This document shows positions 1 through 11,042 of a stretch of 64,000 nt of DNA, in pieces (the stretch's first letter is position 1; each line of letters starts with the position of its first letter). The stretch comes from Dipteronia dyeriana (Eukaryota > Streptophyta > Magnoliopsida > Sapindales > Sapindaceae): positions 2,482,501 through 2,546,500 of the forward strand of contig CM065297.1 in the NCBI GenBank assembly GCA_032871835.1. The letters are read 5' to 3'. The translations under genes were made by a program, and so were the position numbers. The notes under the pieces were generated by a model, which saw nothing but the letters and a program-made list of their open reading frames with translations, searched no databases and was not told where the DNA came from.

Positions 1-735
1 AGAGAGAAATTTATGGAAGTTTTATTGATTGGAACATGTGCGAAAGATTTTCCTTGAATGAAGTACATGCAACATCAACTTCCAAAAGCATGGTATTTGG
101 CAAAGGAAAATAACACATGAGGTTCCAAGAGAAGTCAAACCAATTTGCACCAGATTGACAATGGAAAACAAGATATAGTTCAATCAAAAACATAAGAGCA
201 ACTATCAAACTTTACAAGTTGAACAAGACATGAGCGACTATTGCGCCCTATTAGATTTTTCTGGACAAGATGCCTGTATGATAGTAGCCTTGTTCAAAAA
301 TTAAAGAGAGAGAGACTATAGGAAAGTGAAAATCCTTGAAATGGATACAATATCCTTATTGAATGAAGTCTCAAAAGACACTTGCACACAGATTTGCAAT
401 CATTTAGTAAGCATTCAATAAATTCATCATGCATAACACTTTAAGCATGTTAAGATCAAGTTTTCACAAACATGGAGATAAACTTTGGATCAATCAAATG
501 TACTTCCCAATCAAGTTTCCTAGTCCAAAAATACATGTTTGAGCATAAATGAGACAAGCATTTCAAATAAGGCAAAAACACACTTATTGAATAAAAAGAC
601 ATATAATAATATATGCATCCAAGATACTCATGCAATTAATTAAAGAGCATAAAATTGAACAATTGTTTGCTTATTAAGATGCAAGTTTGCTCTTTTTGCT
701 TGAGCTCCCCATATGGGGTCAACCACCAAAACCCA
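1..735 (-). other. Non-coding 3' region of Copia-1
   Basis: This stretch lies downstream of the RNase H stop of Copia-1 in element orientation. It is AT-rich with frequent stops in all frames and I recognise no protein domain. SIRE-group elements often have a long spacer or an extra env-like frame between pol and the 3' LTR, but nothing here reads as such a frame. A purine-rich tract (minus strand ATATGGGGAGC, around 703-713) just after the pol stop may be an old polypurine tract, but no LTR start follows it. Confidence 0.5.
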
Positions 736-3492
736 TCAATGCATATGACAAATCCCAATAGATCTACTAAGAGACTTAAATCTAGTTAAATCTAATGGTT
801 TTGTAAACAAATCCGCTAGTTGATCATGTGTGCCCACGTGTTCAAGTGCAATGCATTTGCTCTCAACTAGCTCCCTTATGAAATGATGTCTAATGTCAAT
901 ACGCTTAGTTCTAGAATGTTGGACATGATTTTTTGAAATATTGAGGGTACTCATGTTATCACAATAAAGGGTTAGAGTACCTTGCTCAAAGCCATAATCC
1001 ACAAGCATTTGTTTCATCCAAAGGAGTTATGTGCAAGCACTCCCAGCTGCTATATACTCGGCCTTGACTGTGGATAATGAGATGGAATTTTGCTTCTTGC
1101 AAAACCAAGACACAAGATTGTTCCCTAGGAAGAAGCAACCGCCCGATGTACTCTTCCTATCATCACAATTACCTGCCCAATCTGCATCACTAAAGCCAAC
1201 TAAACCAGCATTAGTGTCAAAAGAGTACCATATCCCATAGTTGGATGTCCCATTCACATATCGAATGATTCTCTTCACAGAGGAGAGATGGGATTCCTTG
1301 GGATTGGCTTGGTACCTAGCACATACACCAACACTAAAAGCTATATCGGGCCTACTAGCAGTCAAGTATAGCAAGCTCCCTATCATGCCACGATATAGAC
1401 TTTGATCCACACTTTTTCCACTAGCATCCTTGCTAAGTTTCAAAGTGGTACTCATTGGTGTGTCACAATGTTTAGCATTCTCAAGGCCAAACTTCTTCAC
1501 TAGGTTCTTGGCATACTTAGCTTGAGATATGAAGATCCCATCATGCATTTGCTTGATTTGCAAGCCTAGAAAGTAATTGAGTTCACCAACCATGCTCATT
1601 TCAAACTCATGAGTCATGGCATCAATAAATTATTGAACTTTCAAGTTGTTGGTGGAATCAAAAACAATGTCATCAACATAAATTTGAGCTATGAATAGCT
1701 CATCTTTAGTACACTTGATGAACAAAGTCTTGTCAACACTACCTCTAGAGTAGTCATTGTCAACAAGATAAAGAGTGAGGCGCTCATACCAAGCCCTCGG
1801 TGCTTGTTTCAACCCATATAGCGCCTTCTTGAGGCGATAAACATGATTGGTGTGGTGAGGATCCATAAACCCCTTAGGTTGCTCAACAAACACTTCCTCT
1901 TGCAAGATGCCATTGAGGAAAGCACTCTTAACATCCATTTGATACAATTTAAATTTGTGAACACACGATATGGATAAGAGAAGCCTAATGGACTCTAAAC
2001 TGGCAACCAGAGCAAAAGTCTCCTCAAAGTCGATACCCTCAATTTGAGAGTATCCTTGTGCAACAAGTCTAGCTTTGTTCCGCACAATGTTGCAATCCTT
2101 ATCTGATTTGTTCCTATAGACCCACTTGGTGCCTATTACATTAGTGTTCTTAGGCCTAAGAACTAGAGTCCAAACCTCATTTCTTTCAAATTGATTTAAC
2201 TCTTCTTGCATAGCAAGATCCCAAAACTCATCACTTAAAGCTTCATCTACCTTTTTGGGTTCAATTTGAGAGGTGTAACTAATTTGATTTGCTAATTGAT
2301 GTCTAGTCCTCACACCCTCATTCACATTTCCAAGAATGTCACTCTTGTTGTGGAGATACCTAACCCAAGGAGCGGGTTCCTTAGAGTCCAAAGTAGGATC
2401 TCTATCAAGAGATTGAGTGATCTCTTTGTCAAGCTTAGATTTTTCATCACTAGAAATCACATCAATCCTCACCAAGGGAGTATCATCAATCAAACTAATC
2501 TCCTCATCATGGTTACTAACATTAGGCCTACAATCATCTATGACCACATTAGATGATTCCATAACACTTCTAGTTTTCAAATTAAAAACTCTATAGGCCT
2601 TACTATTTAGGGCATAGCCAATGAAAATCCCCTCATCACTCTTAGCATCAAACTTGCCAAGTTGATCACGGTCATTTAGAATGTAGCACTTGCTTCCAAA
2701 TGAGTGGAAGTAGCTAACATTTGGCTTCCTACCCTTCCACAATTCATAGGAGGTTTGCCTAGTCCCAGGCCTAAGAAAAACCCTATTGCCTATATAACAA
2801 GCCGTATTGACAGCTTCAACCCAAAGGTTCCTAGGCACATTGTTGCTATGCACCATCACACGGGCCATCTCTTGGAGGACTCTATTCTTCCTCTCTACTA
2901 CCCCATTTTGTTGAGGAGTTCGAGGAGCTGAGAACTCATGGGAGATTCCAAGACTTTCACAAAAATTTTGAAAGCAAACATTTTCAAATTCTCTCCCATG
3001 ATCACTCCTAATTCTCTTAATGCATTTTATGTGAGAATCCTTCTCATTTTGAATTTTAGTGCAAAGCATTTTAAAAGTTTCAAACGTTTCAGATTTTTTT
3101 CTAAGAAAGTAAGTCCAAGTAAATCTAGAAAAATTATCCATACACATAAAAATGTACCTCTTGCCACCGAGACTTTCGGTTTGCATGGGACCCATAAGGT
3201 CCATATGAAGAAGCTCTAATGGATCCTTAATGGCAAGATACTTACCCTTCTTATGCACACTCTTAGTTTTCTTTCCATGTTGAAAAGGTCCACAAACTTC
3301 CTCAATTCTATTTCTAAACTTAGGAAGGCCTCTCACAACTTTCAACCTCTCGAGAACTTTTAAGTCTTTGAAATTCATATGACTTAACCTTTGATGCCAT
3401 AATTCAGCTTGATCACAACTAGACATATTGCAAAATATGCCATTAGAATCAAGACAATAACAATTGTCACTTGATCTCTTGCCTTTGTCCAT
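736..3492 (-). pseudogene. Copia-1 pol: integrase, reverse transcriptase and RNase H (broken)
   Basis: This is the integration and reverse-transcription part of a Copia polyprotein. From 3492 downward are the GAG-pre-integrase zinc region ([10 protein letters not shown]), the integrase core with the D-D-E residues in [17 protein letters not shown] and [11 protein letters not shown], and the RT with [17 protein letters not shown] and the catalytic YVDD. RNase H follows, with DADWAG and, past a stop, CDNMSTLNISKN and HVGTHDQLADLFTKPL. The zinc-binding HHCC motif is damaged: the usual CGPC reads CGPF. Stops interrupt the frame near 1618-1629 (after the YVDD block) and near 1024 (TAA between AGSACT and LLWMKQ). 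The frame is otherwise well kept, which suggests a fairly recent death. The assignment is firm at superfamily level and good at lineage level. Confidence 0.9.
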
Positions 3493-4482
3493 CTTCTCTT
3501 AGAATAGAGCAACCAACTTTTCCAAACAAAACTGAAAGCCCTTCATCACTTAGATGTAATATACTAATGAGCTTGCAAGCCATCTACATAGAGAGCATTA
3601 GGTAAGGAGGGCAAACTGGGGATGGAGATGTTTCCTTTTCCTAGAACCTTTTTACGTGAACCATCACCAAAGGTAACAAATCCACCATCCCCCATCCCCC
3701 ATCACAAGAGTTTCAAAGAAACTCTTGTTCCCGGTCATATGCCTAGAACAACCACTATCAAGGTACCAAGTGTTAGAGGCTTTCGCCTTGAATGCCACTT
3801 GGGCCACATGACAAACATACTAATTTGTTTTAGTCCACCTAGTAGCAACATTGTCATTTCTAGGAGCCTTGGGTTCATTGGCTCTAAAATTCCTAGGTGC
3901 GTGCATTTTGGATCTTCTAAGCATATTCTTCTCAATCATGCTTTCAAAACGACACAACTTAATAAATTTAAAACAATTCGGCCTTATGTGACCTTCAACA
4001 CCACAATAATGACAAATGGGAGTAAAGTAAGAATTCATACCATATCCTTGTGCAACCATGGAAGACTTCCCTCTCCTTTGAGTTGTCCTTTGATGCTGAG
4101 CCGAATCTCTTATTTGAAACATCCTTTGTGGTTGAGCCACATTAGCTTCTCTTCTTGGTTATGGGTGAAAAATTCTTTGTTGAATTTGAGAGCTCATTGG
4201 AGGTTGTGGTCTTGTTTGACGAGCTCTAGCTTTTAGTGAATGTGTTTTGGCTTGAGACTTTGTTTGTGCTTGCTTTGATGATTCACCAACCTCATTTGAT
4301 CTCATTTGTTAGTGTGACTCTTGAACCTCTTTGTCCTTTAGACTCTTGACAAATATGGTATTCTTCAAGGAAGTGGCATCCTTGCCTTCCATATATCCTA
4401 GGCCCGTTTTATCACTAGGACTCTTCCCACAAGATAGCATCTTGTCAAGTCTCTCGGTTCCGGATGTCTTCTTGGCAACCAA
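3493..4482 (-). pseudogene. Copia-1 protease and linker with second zinc knuckle (degenerate)
   Basis: Read on the minus strand, 3712-3767 encodes WYLDSGCSRHMTGNKSFF, the retropepsin active site (D-S-G) in the form typical of SIRE-like Copia elements. Upstream, at about 3960-4020, is CHYCGVEGHIRPNC, a CX2CX4HX4C zinc knuckle separate from the one in gag. The protease normally cleaves Gag from Pol in virus-like particles. The frame changes several times across the interval, so no continuous product is possible. The stretch 4141-4480 between knuckle and gag shows no other domain. Confidence 0.75.
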
Positions 4483-5859
4483 TTATTTCGCTTCCTTAAG
4501 CTCAATCTTCAAGTTTTCTTCACTCTTCTTAGTGATCACAAGCTCTAACTTTAAACTCTCTTCTAACTCTTTTCCACTCTTTACCTTCTCACTCAAGTCG
4601 ATAATCTTGAAGGTCAACTCTAAATTCTTCTTTTTCAACTCTTGAACCTCCTTCTTCTTTTTCAATCTAGACTTTTCAAAAAACTTCATAAAGTCTACAT
4701 AGTCCATTTCCTCATCAATATCAAATCTAGAGTTAGAAGAGGTACTCTCATCACTAGAGTCATCTACTTCTTCCTTGTCACTCACAACTTCCTTGCCATT
4801 ATAAGATATTGTGAAGGCAATGAGGTTTGCAACTCGATCTTCATCATCCGAAGACTTTTCTTTCTCTTCTAAGTCTTCACTATCACTCCAAGTAGCCACC
4901 ATTGCCTTCCCCTTTTTATTTTTCTTCAAATTTGCACATTCTGGAGCAATGTGACCAAAGCCACTGCATTCATAGCATTGAATACCCTTCTTGGAGTCGC
5001 TTTCTTAAAACTTTTCAATCTTCTTGAAACGAGTTTTCTTTTTCACTTCCTTTCCCTTTGACCTAAAACCTTTTCTCTCAAACTTCATGAATTTCTTGAA
5101 TCTTTTAACCATGAGGGCCATTTTTTCATCTGAGTCCTCCTCCTCTTCTTCAACCTTAGTGATCTTCAAAGAAATACTCTTTTGCTTCTTTGGAGGTGTG
5201 GGTGAGGTGTTCCATCTAGACTCATAAGCTAGAAGTCTTCCAATGACTTCACTCGGCTTCATATTCTTGTACTCACTATTCTCTTCAAGTGCCATCACTT
5301 TTGATTCGAACCTTGACGAAAGTGACCTCATAATCTTTTGCTTGACTCTCCTATCTAAATAAGGGTCACCAAGTTGATGGTTTTGGTTGACAATATCCAT
5401 CAACTTCACTTGGAAGTCATTGAAACATTCATGCTCTTCCATTCTAATAATCTCAAACTATATTTGAAGGACTTGGAGCTTTGAGTCCTTGACTACCTCG
5501 GTTCCGTCATGTGCCGTTTGAAGAATGTCCCAAGCCTCCTTTGCAATCCTAGTGTTTTGGACCAGCTTGTACTGATTATCGTCTACGACACAAAGAATGG
5601 CATGCATAGCCTTGTTGTTCCACTTGGATGCTTCAAACTCTTGAGTACTCCAACTGGATTTGGGCTTAAGAGCTTCTACACCATCGTTAGTGGTCATTGT
5701 TGGAGGAGTATAACCATCTTTAATAGCCATCCAAGCACGGTCATCTATTTGGCAAAGATAGGCTTCCATCTTGCCTTTCCAGGTAGCATAATTCACCCAA
5801 TTGAGCAAAAGGGGTCTTGTGCTTGAAGCTCCCTCATGACTATTTTTGTTTCCACTCAT
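4483..5859 (-). pseudogene. Copia-1 gag (broken)
   Basis: This is the capsid/nucleocapsid gene of Copia-1. The likely start is the ATG at 5859 (MSGNKNSHEGASSTRP), about 120 bp inside the primer-binding site. The N-terminal part has the Copia gag pattern (WVNYATWKGKMEAYLCQIDDRAWMAI reduced to its core WKGKMEAYL) and the UBN2-like central part includes LSSRFESKVMALEE. At about 4932-4976 lies CYECSGFGHIAPEC, a CX2CX4HX4C knuckle for RNA binding. It is followed by an acidic, serine-rich stretch (TWSDSEDLEEKEKSSDDED) and a lysine/glutamate-rich coiled-coil-like tail. In-frame stops at about 5455 (TAG) and 5010 (TAA) break it. Confidence 0.82.
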
Positions 5860-5980
5860 TGTGTTTGAGGGTAATGAATGATATGAAGATGCAAATGTAA
5901 TGTGCAACACACAAGATGCAAGTAACCAAAATGCACAAGGTAGGACACACACAATGCACAGATCACCTAAGTATATCTAG

Positions 5981-5998
5981 GCACCGGCTTTGATACCA
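5981..5998 (-). other. Copia-1 primer-binding site (initiator Met tRNA type)
   Basis: The minus strand reads TGGTATCAAAGCCGGTGC, starting 2 nt after the LTR end at 6001. The canonical Copia site complementary to the 3' end of tRNA-iMet is TGGTATCAGAGC, so there is one G-to-A change. It marks the start of minus-strand DNA synthesis and fixes the inner LTR border. Confidence 0.88.
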
Positions 5999-6000
5999 AT

Positions 6001-7514
6001 TGAAATTCCCTAAAAAGTGTGTATCTATAACCTAAAGGGGGTAAGGGGTGGGGTGAATAGGTTTTAATTCGATGAATTACTAATTTTACGAATTAATCAA
6101 TATTAACAATTCTACCCCATTTTACTTAAATGCTCAATTAAATGACAACAAACATAAAACAATAACAACACAGAAAATATACGTGGAAACCTTCCAAATG
6201 GGAAAAACCACGGGCTATTTAGAGCCCCACCCTCGATCCTCAAAATCCACTATTGAGTAAAATTTTACAACTTAGGTTGACCTCCCTTCTAACCCTCCAG
6301 TTACTAACCCTTTCAATCAACCAAACGGGCCTTAATAGCGATTTTGGATCACTAGCCTTGTGCATTAACCACTTAGCCACAAGCTAACTCAACAATGAAG
6401 AGATAATGACAACCTAAGTGAATATGAAAGAATATTCAATATGCAAAAAATGCTAGGTCAATACATTCATGCTTATCTAAGATTAATAATGACAATTAAA
6501 GCAAATTCTAGATATCAATGTTCTAAATGCAAAGGCAAGAAGAATTAGCTAGAAGGGAAAAATCGTCCTAAATGCTAGCTATCATAAATCAATGCATCTC
6601 AACCAACAATTGACACATAAGCATGTCATAAAAGCAATTAAACAACCAAGCAAGCAATTTATATGCAATAAAGACTAAAACCCTAGGTATACATGTCTTA
6701 GTAATGAAAACATAAAGTCTAGAACATGTAGAGAATACCTAGTCATAAACAAATAAGAAACCCATGCTTGGAAGATGCTTGATGATTTGGATTTTAAGGA
6801 TGGTTGAGTAAAAATGGCTTCTTGGAGCTTCTCTCTCTAAAGAACAATATCTCTCTCTCAAAAATATGTTTGGAAGCTCTCAAAAATGAATTGGGAAAAA
6901 GATGATGTATATATATGAAGCCTAAATGAAACTGCATCGTTTTTGGCAAAACGTAACCAAAACGTGACAGAACCGCTGGCTGTACCGCGGTCCAGGCAAG
7001 TGTCCAGACCGCGGCACAGAGAGCGGTGTATCGTCTGGACAACGTCGCGCTGTAGGCCGCTGTGCATGCAGCGTGCACAGACTGCGGTCCGGACATCATG
7101 CATCATCTGTGAAACTCCGCTTGGGAGGCCGCATCGTAGGCAACACGCACAGACCGCAGTAGACACAACGTGCAACCTCTGCCAAACACTGCTGTGCAGT
7201 CTGCGGTGGGGGCACTGCATGTATAGCGGTTTAGACCACGGTAAAAAGGAAAAAATCCTCTTTCTAAGGCATAAACATACATTCACACTCAAATAAAAAA
7301 TTAGACACACAAGGCACTCAAAATGGCAAATAAGCATGCAAGCAAGATAATTAAAATAAAATGCATAAGTGTGAGTGTGTGCACTAAATCTCTTCAATGA
7401 AGTTAAGCAAGTGATTTTACCTTTGATGCTTGAGCTTGGTTATGAACAATGAAGCCCTAAACTACCCTTACAATATTGATCCCAAAACGTGGTTGTCAAC
7501 GAAATAAGCCAACA
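6001..7514 (-). repeat. Copia-1 5' LTR
   Basis: The inner border is firm: plus-strand TGAAATTCCC at 6001 abuts the primer-binding site by 2 nt. The outer border is less sure; candidates ending in CA are near 7498, 7514 (minus strand TGTTGGCTTA) and 7538, and I give the middle one. No second copy in the window allows a check. About 6950-7250 is a GC-rich block with many variants of CCGCGGT and its complement, set in an otherwise AT-rich LTR. It lies in the outer half (U3 side in element orientation), where promoter elements would be expected. Confidence 0.7.
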
Positions 7515-7640
7515 AAAAACCGAGGAACTTACATTTCACATGTAGAAGAGGATGATTTTTGTGATAGTATGCGAACTGTTATTGCAAGCAATGATGGAGC
7601 AGATTGTCCATACACTACCCACCAATCAGTTGTAATAAAA
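7476..7640 (+). pseudogene. Unidentified short reading frame between two Copia elements
   Basis: About 55 codons read without a stop, including GTYISHVEEDDFCDSMRTVI. The composition is acidic and protein-like, unlike the surrounding low-complexity DNA, and the open frame runs into an AT-rich tail near 7640. I do not recognise it. It could be a fragment of a DNA-transposon or host exon, or chance. It overlaps the uncertain outer edge of the Copia-1 LTR. Confidence 0.25.
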
Positions 7641-7813
7641 ATTATTAAGTATTATAAGTATGAGTATTATTTTAATGATATTATTATTTATTATTAATAT
7701 GTAAATTTTTGTAATAAAAGTTATATACCCGGTTACATTTTGCTTCTAGCTGCAATGACTGCTCATTCACTAAAACTTTTCCTTCCATCCTTAAAATATA
7801 TGAGATACATTCA
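7515..7813. other. Unassigned spacer between Copia-1 and Copia-2
   Basis: Apart from the short frame noted at 7476-7640, this stretch is AT-rich (for example around 7630-7700) and shows no motif I can name. It separates the outer edge of the Copia-1 LTR from the point where similarity to the Copia-2 LTR begins. Confidence 0.4.
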
Positions 7814-8046
7814 TGTGTAGGCATGTGTCTACGTCGTGGTCCTTAACGCTTGACACCTTTGGAGAAAACCGCCCCATAGGCCGCGGTGTGTGCACTATGT
7901 ATGTGCCGCAATCTGTACAACTTGTCACGTCTGGACACCACCGCTATGTGTGCCACGGTCTAAGCTCCTGTATACTTCGCGGTCTCCACCATACCACCTG
8001 CTGGAACTTGTTTCTCTGCTAGTTTCTGGCTTTACATATCCTAACA
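7814..8046 (-). repeat. Copia-2 3' LTR, truncated
   Basis: The sequence matches 12555-12774, including TAGGCCGCGGTGTGTGCAC and the shared end GGCTTTACATATCCTAACA (cf. GGCTTCACATATCCTAACA). Similarity starts at TGTGTAGGCATGTGTC (7814), so about 360 bp of the outer LTR is missing. Confidence 0.85.
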
Positions 8047-8060
8047 ATCTCCCACTTGAA
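8047..8060 (-). other. Copia-2 polypurine tract
   Basis: The minus strand reads TTCAAGTGGGAGAT immediately before the LTR start TGTTAGG. This is the classical Copia plus-strand primer position and fixes the 3' LTR border at 8046. Confidence 0.85.
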
Positions 8061-8139
8061 GACTGAAACTTAATGGACATCCTTCATCATTCCTTGATGA
8101 TTTAGTGTATCAATAACGATGCGCTCATTCCCCATGCCT

Positions 8140-9660
8140 TCACTCTTGAAGACCCACTGAAGTTACGCACAACTCCAGTTTTTCAGTAGTGTCTGTCTTG
8201 GTTAACATGTCAGCTGGATTCTTAGTTTCTGCAATCTTTACTAACTTCAACACTCCTTCCTCGATTAACGATCGAATAAAGTGGTAGCACATGTCTATAT
8301 GCTTGGTCCTAGAATGGAACACCGAATTCTTGGCCAAGTGTATTACACTCTGACTATCATTGTGCAACACGTTCATCACTTGATCGAATCCCAACTTAGC
8401 TAACAACCCTTGTAACCATATCAGCTCCTTGCTTGCTTCTGTCATAGCCACATACTCTGCTTCAGTTGTAGAGATTGTCAGTATCTTTTACAACTGGGGC
8501 ACCTAACTAATCGCAGTACTCGCTATTGTGAACATATATCTGGTGGTACTTCTTCTATTGTCCACCTCTCTGGTAAAATTTGAATCCACATAACCTTCTA
8601 GCTTGAGTTCATCTCTTCTAAAAGTTAGACATCTCTCCATCGTACCCCGCATGTATCTTAGGATCCACTTCACGGCCTCCTAGTGAAGCTTGCCCGGATT
8701 GGACATGTATCGGCTCACAACTCCGACTGCTTGAGAAATATCTGGTCTTGTACAAGTCATGGCATATATTAGACTTCCAATGGCTGAAGCGTAAGGAACT
8801 GTAGCCATGAAATCCTTCTCCTCTTCTGTTTTCGGACTTTGATCCTTGGATAACCTGAAATGACTAGCCAAAGATGTTCTAACCGCTTTCGCATCTCCGA
8901 TGCTAAATCTTTGTAACACCTTCCGAATGTACTCTGCTTGTGAAAGCTTCAATGTACATTCATGTTCATCTATGCTAATCTTCATTACAAGAATCTGCTT
9001 TGTTTGACCCAAATCCTTCATCTCGAATTCACTCAAAAGTTGCTTCTTCAAGTTGTTAATCTCTTCTAAATCTGCACCAACTACTAACATGTCATCAACA
9101 TAAAGTAGCAATATTATGAAACTAGACTTAACCTTTTTAAAGTAGCGGCTGTGGTCATCATTGCATCTCAGGTAGCCATTGTTTTGCCCATCAAACTTCT
9201 TGTACCATTGTCAGGGAGCTTGTTTTAAACCATACAAGCTCTTCGTTAACTTGCATACCAATTCTTCCTTGCCAATTTTCGCAAACCCCTATGGTTGCTT
9301 CATGTATATCTCTTCCTCCAATTCTCCATGAAGAAAGACAGTCTTCACATCTAACTACTCTAGATATAACCCTTTTGCTGTGACAATACTCAACACTAAC
9401 CGGATGGTAGTTAGTTTAACAATGGAAGAGAAAATTTCAGATTGTCAATACCTTCAAATTGTTGGAAACCTTTGACTACAAGTCGTGCCTTGTATCTCTT
9501 GGACCATCATGTTCCTCTTTGATCCAAAACACCCACTTATTCTGTAGGGCTTTCTTTTCTTTAGGCAACTTGGCTAACTCCCAAGTTTGGTTAGATATCA
9601 ACGACTTCATCTCATCCTTCATTGCAAGATCCCACTTGCTTGTATTTTCTCTTGACAAGC
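8140..9660 (-). pseudogene. Copia-2 reverse transcriptase and RNase H (broken)
   Basis: From 9660 downward are the RT N-terminus (SKWDLAMKDEMKSLISNQTW, ALQNKWVFWIKEEHDG), fingers/palm pieces scattered over frames at 9112-9475, the palm with MLLYVDDMLVVGADLEEIN near 9111, and the RNase H region. The YVDD catalytic motif is intact. In RNase H the usual D-S-D-F-A-G reads D-S-N-F-T-R (around 8520-8540), and a frame break separates this from the C-terminal SRTKHIDMCYHFIRSLIEEG and NPADMLTK. A stop after NPGKLH lies near 8680. The family is clear; function is lost. Confidence 0.85.
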
Positions 9661-9678
9661 TTCATCATAGTTCTCAGG

Positions 9679-10893
9679 TTATCCCGCGTTTGTCAGCAGC
9701 ACATATTGCAAATACTTTCTATTTGGTGTGGGAGTTCGAGTTGATATTCTCAATGTTTTCTGAACCTGTGTCCCTGGAACATCTCTAAGTGGGATAGGTT
9801 CTTGTACTGAGGGCTTCACACCTTGCTCATCATCATTCTGTTTAATATGTTCCATGATCCCTCTATCCTGTACATCATTCGGTCCAAAATACTCTGGCTC
9901 TTCTGGTTCAGGCAACTGTGTGTTCCTGTCTTTGTACAAAACCCTTCCGTTGAAGACTACATCTCTACTTCTGATTATCTTACGATTTTGGTCATCCCAT
10001 AGTTTGTAACCAAATTCATCTTTTCTATAGCCCACAAGGGTACACTTTACTGACTTGGCGTCTAGCTTAATCTTAGCATGATCACCTACATGTACATAAA
10101 AAACACACCTAAACACTTTAAGATGAGAAAGTTTTACCTATTTTCCAGTCAAGATCTCTTCTGGTATAGCAAGGTCTAAGGGCTTTGATGGTCCTCTATT
10201 GATCAAATATGCTACTGTATTGACTGCTTCTGCCCAGATATGTTTTGGCAACCCTGAATGTAACCTCATACTTCTAGCTCTCTCAGTCAATGTCCTATTC
10301 ATCTGCTTTGCTATACCATTCTGCTGTGGAGTTCTAGAAACTGTTCTACTGAGCTTTATCCCAATATGGTAGCAAAACTTCATGAACTCATTGTCTTCAT
10401 ACTCTCCACCAATGTCTGAATGCAACTTTTTGATCTTCAAACCTGTCTTATTCTTAACCATAGCTTTCCCCTTCTTGAAAGCCTCAAACATATCAGACTT
10501 GTGTCGTAAGAATTAGACCCATACCTTTCTTTAATGATCATCAATGAATGTGATGAAATACTGTTTAACTCAGGTTAATGAGACTGAAGCTGGACCCCAA
10601 ACATCGGTGTGCACTAGTTATAGCTTCTCCTTTACCGGTGCTTTTCTGGTCCTCGTGAAGCTCACTCTCTTCTATTTTCCCATAGTACAACTCTCACAGA
10701 AATCAACTTCAACGGATTTTAACTCTGGCAATTTACCTCTCGAATGCAGACACTTCAGCCTTTGAGTACTCATGTGCCCAAGCCTCTGGTGCCACAAGTT
10801 TGGATCATTTTTACCTTTCACTAAAGTGACTGAACAATAATCATCCGTGGTTGTGTAAAGTGACCCAGTCTTACTTCCTCGGACGATTGTCAT
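9679..10893 (-). pseudogene. Copia-2 integrase (catalytic Glu replaced)
   Basis: The GAG-pre-integrase zinc region at 10672-10893 keeps its HHCC ligands (WHQRLGHMS...CESCTMGK). The core domain at 10138-10491 keeps the second Asp in HSDIGGEYEDNEF. However, the block that normally reads NGVAERMNRT reads NGIAKQMNRT, so the third catalytic residue of the D-D-E triad is Lys (codon at 10306-10308). The C-terminal part at 9679-10116 (KLDAKSVKCTLVGYRKDEFG, RSRDVVF) matches the Copia integrase tail. Frame breaks lie near 10130 and 10500-10670. Integrase would normally insert the cDNA; this copy could not. Confidence 0.87.
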
Positions 10894-11042
10894 AGCTCCT
10901 TTCTAGATCTCCCACTTATTACTTGTGAAAGTTGTCACATACCTATTTAACGCCAGTTGCCGAATGAAGATCACATTCTTCCTCAAGTTCGGTATATGCC
11001 TCACATTGTCGAGCTTCCAAACTGACCTTTGTAGTTGAATTT

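Larger units (their letters stand above)
1..7514 (-). mobile_element. SIRE/Maximus-type Ty1/Copia retrotransposon (Copia-1), partial
   Basis: The element reads on the minus strand and is cut by the left window edge. From its 5' end it has an LTR (6001 to about 7514), a primer-binding site (5981-5998), gag, protease, integrase, reverse transcriptase and RNase H (ending at 736), then a non-coding tail to position 1. The order PR-INT-RT-RH is the Copia order. A second CCHC zinc knuckle between gag and protease and the protease motif WYLDSGCSRHMTG are features I associate with the SIRE/Maximus lineage. The 3' LTR is not in the window: nothing in 1-735 resembles 6001-7514. In-frame stops at several places make it a relic. 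The upper LTR boundary is uncertain by about 40 bp. Confidence 0.88.

Noticed and set aside
1..735. Possible env-like gene downstream of Copia-1 pol, as reported for some SIRE elements.
   Set aside because: No frame longer than about 65 codons and no signal peptide or transmembrane pattern that could be supported.
1031..5826. Plus-strand frames opposite Copia-1 pol and gag.
   Set aside because: They mirror the coding strand of a clear minus-strand polyprotein and show no domains.
6943..7397. Cys/Arg-rich frames on both strands in the GC-rich part of the Copia-1 LTR.
   Set aside because: Produced by the CCGCGGT motif cluster; overlapping open frames on both strands in a GC-rich LTR are expected.
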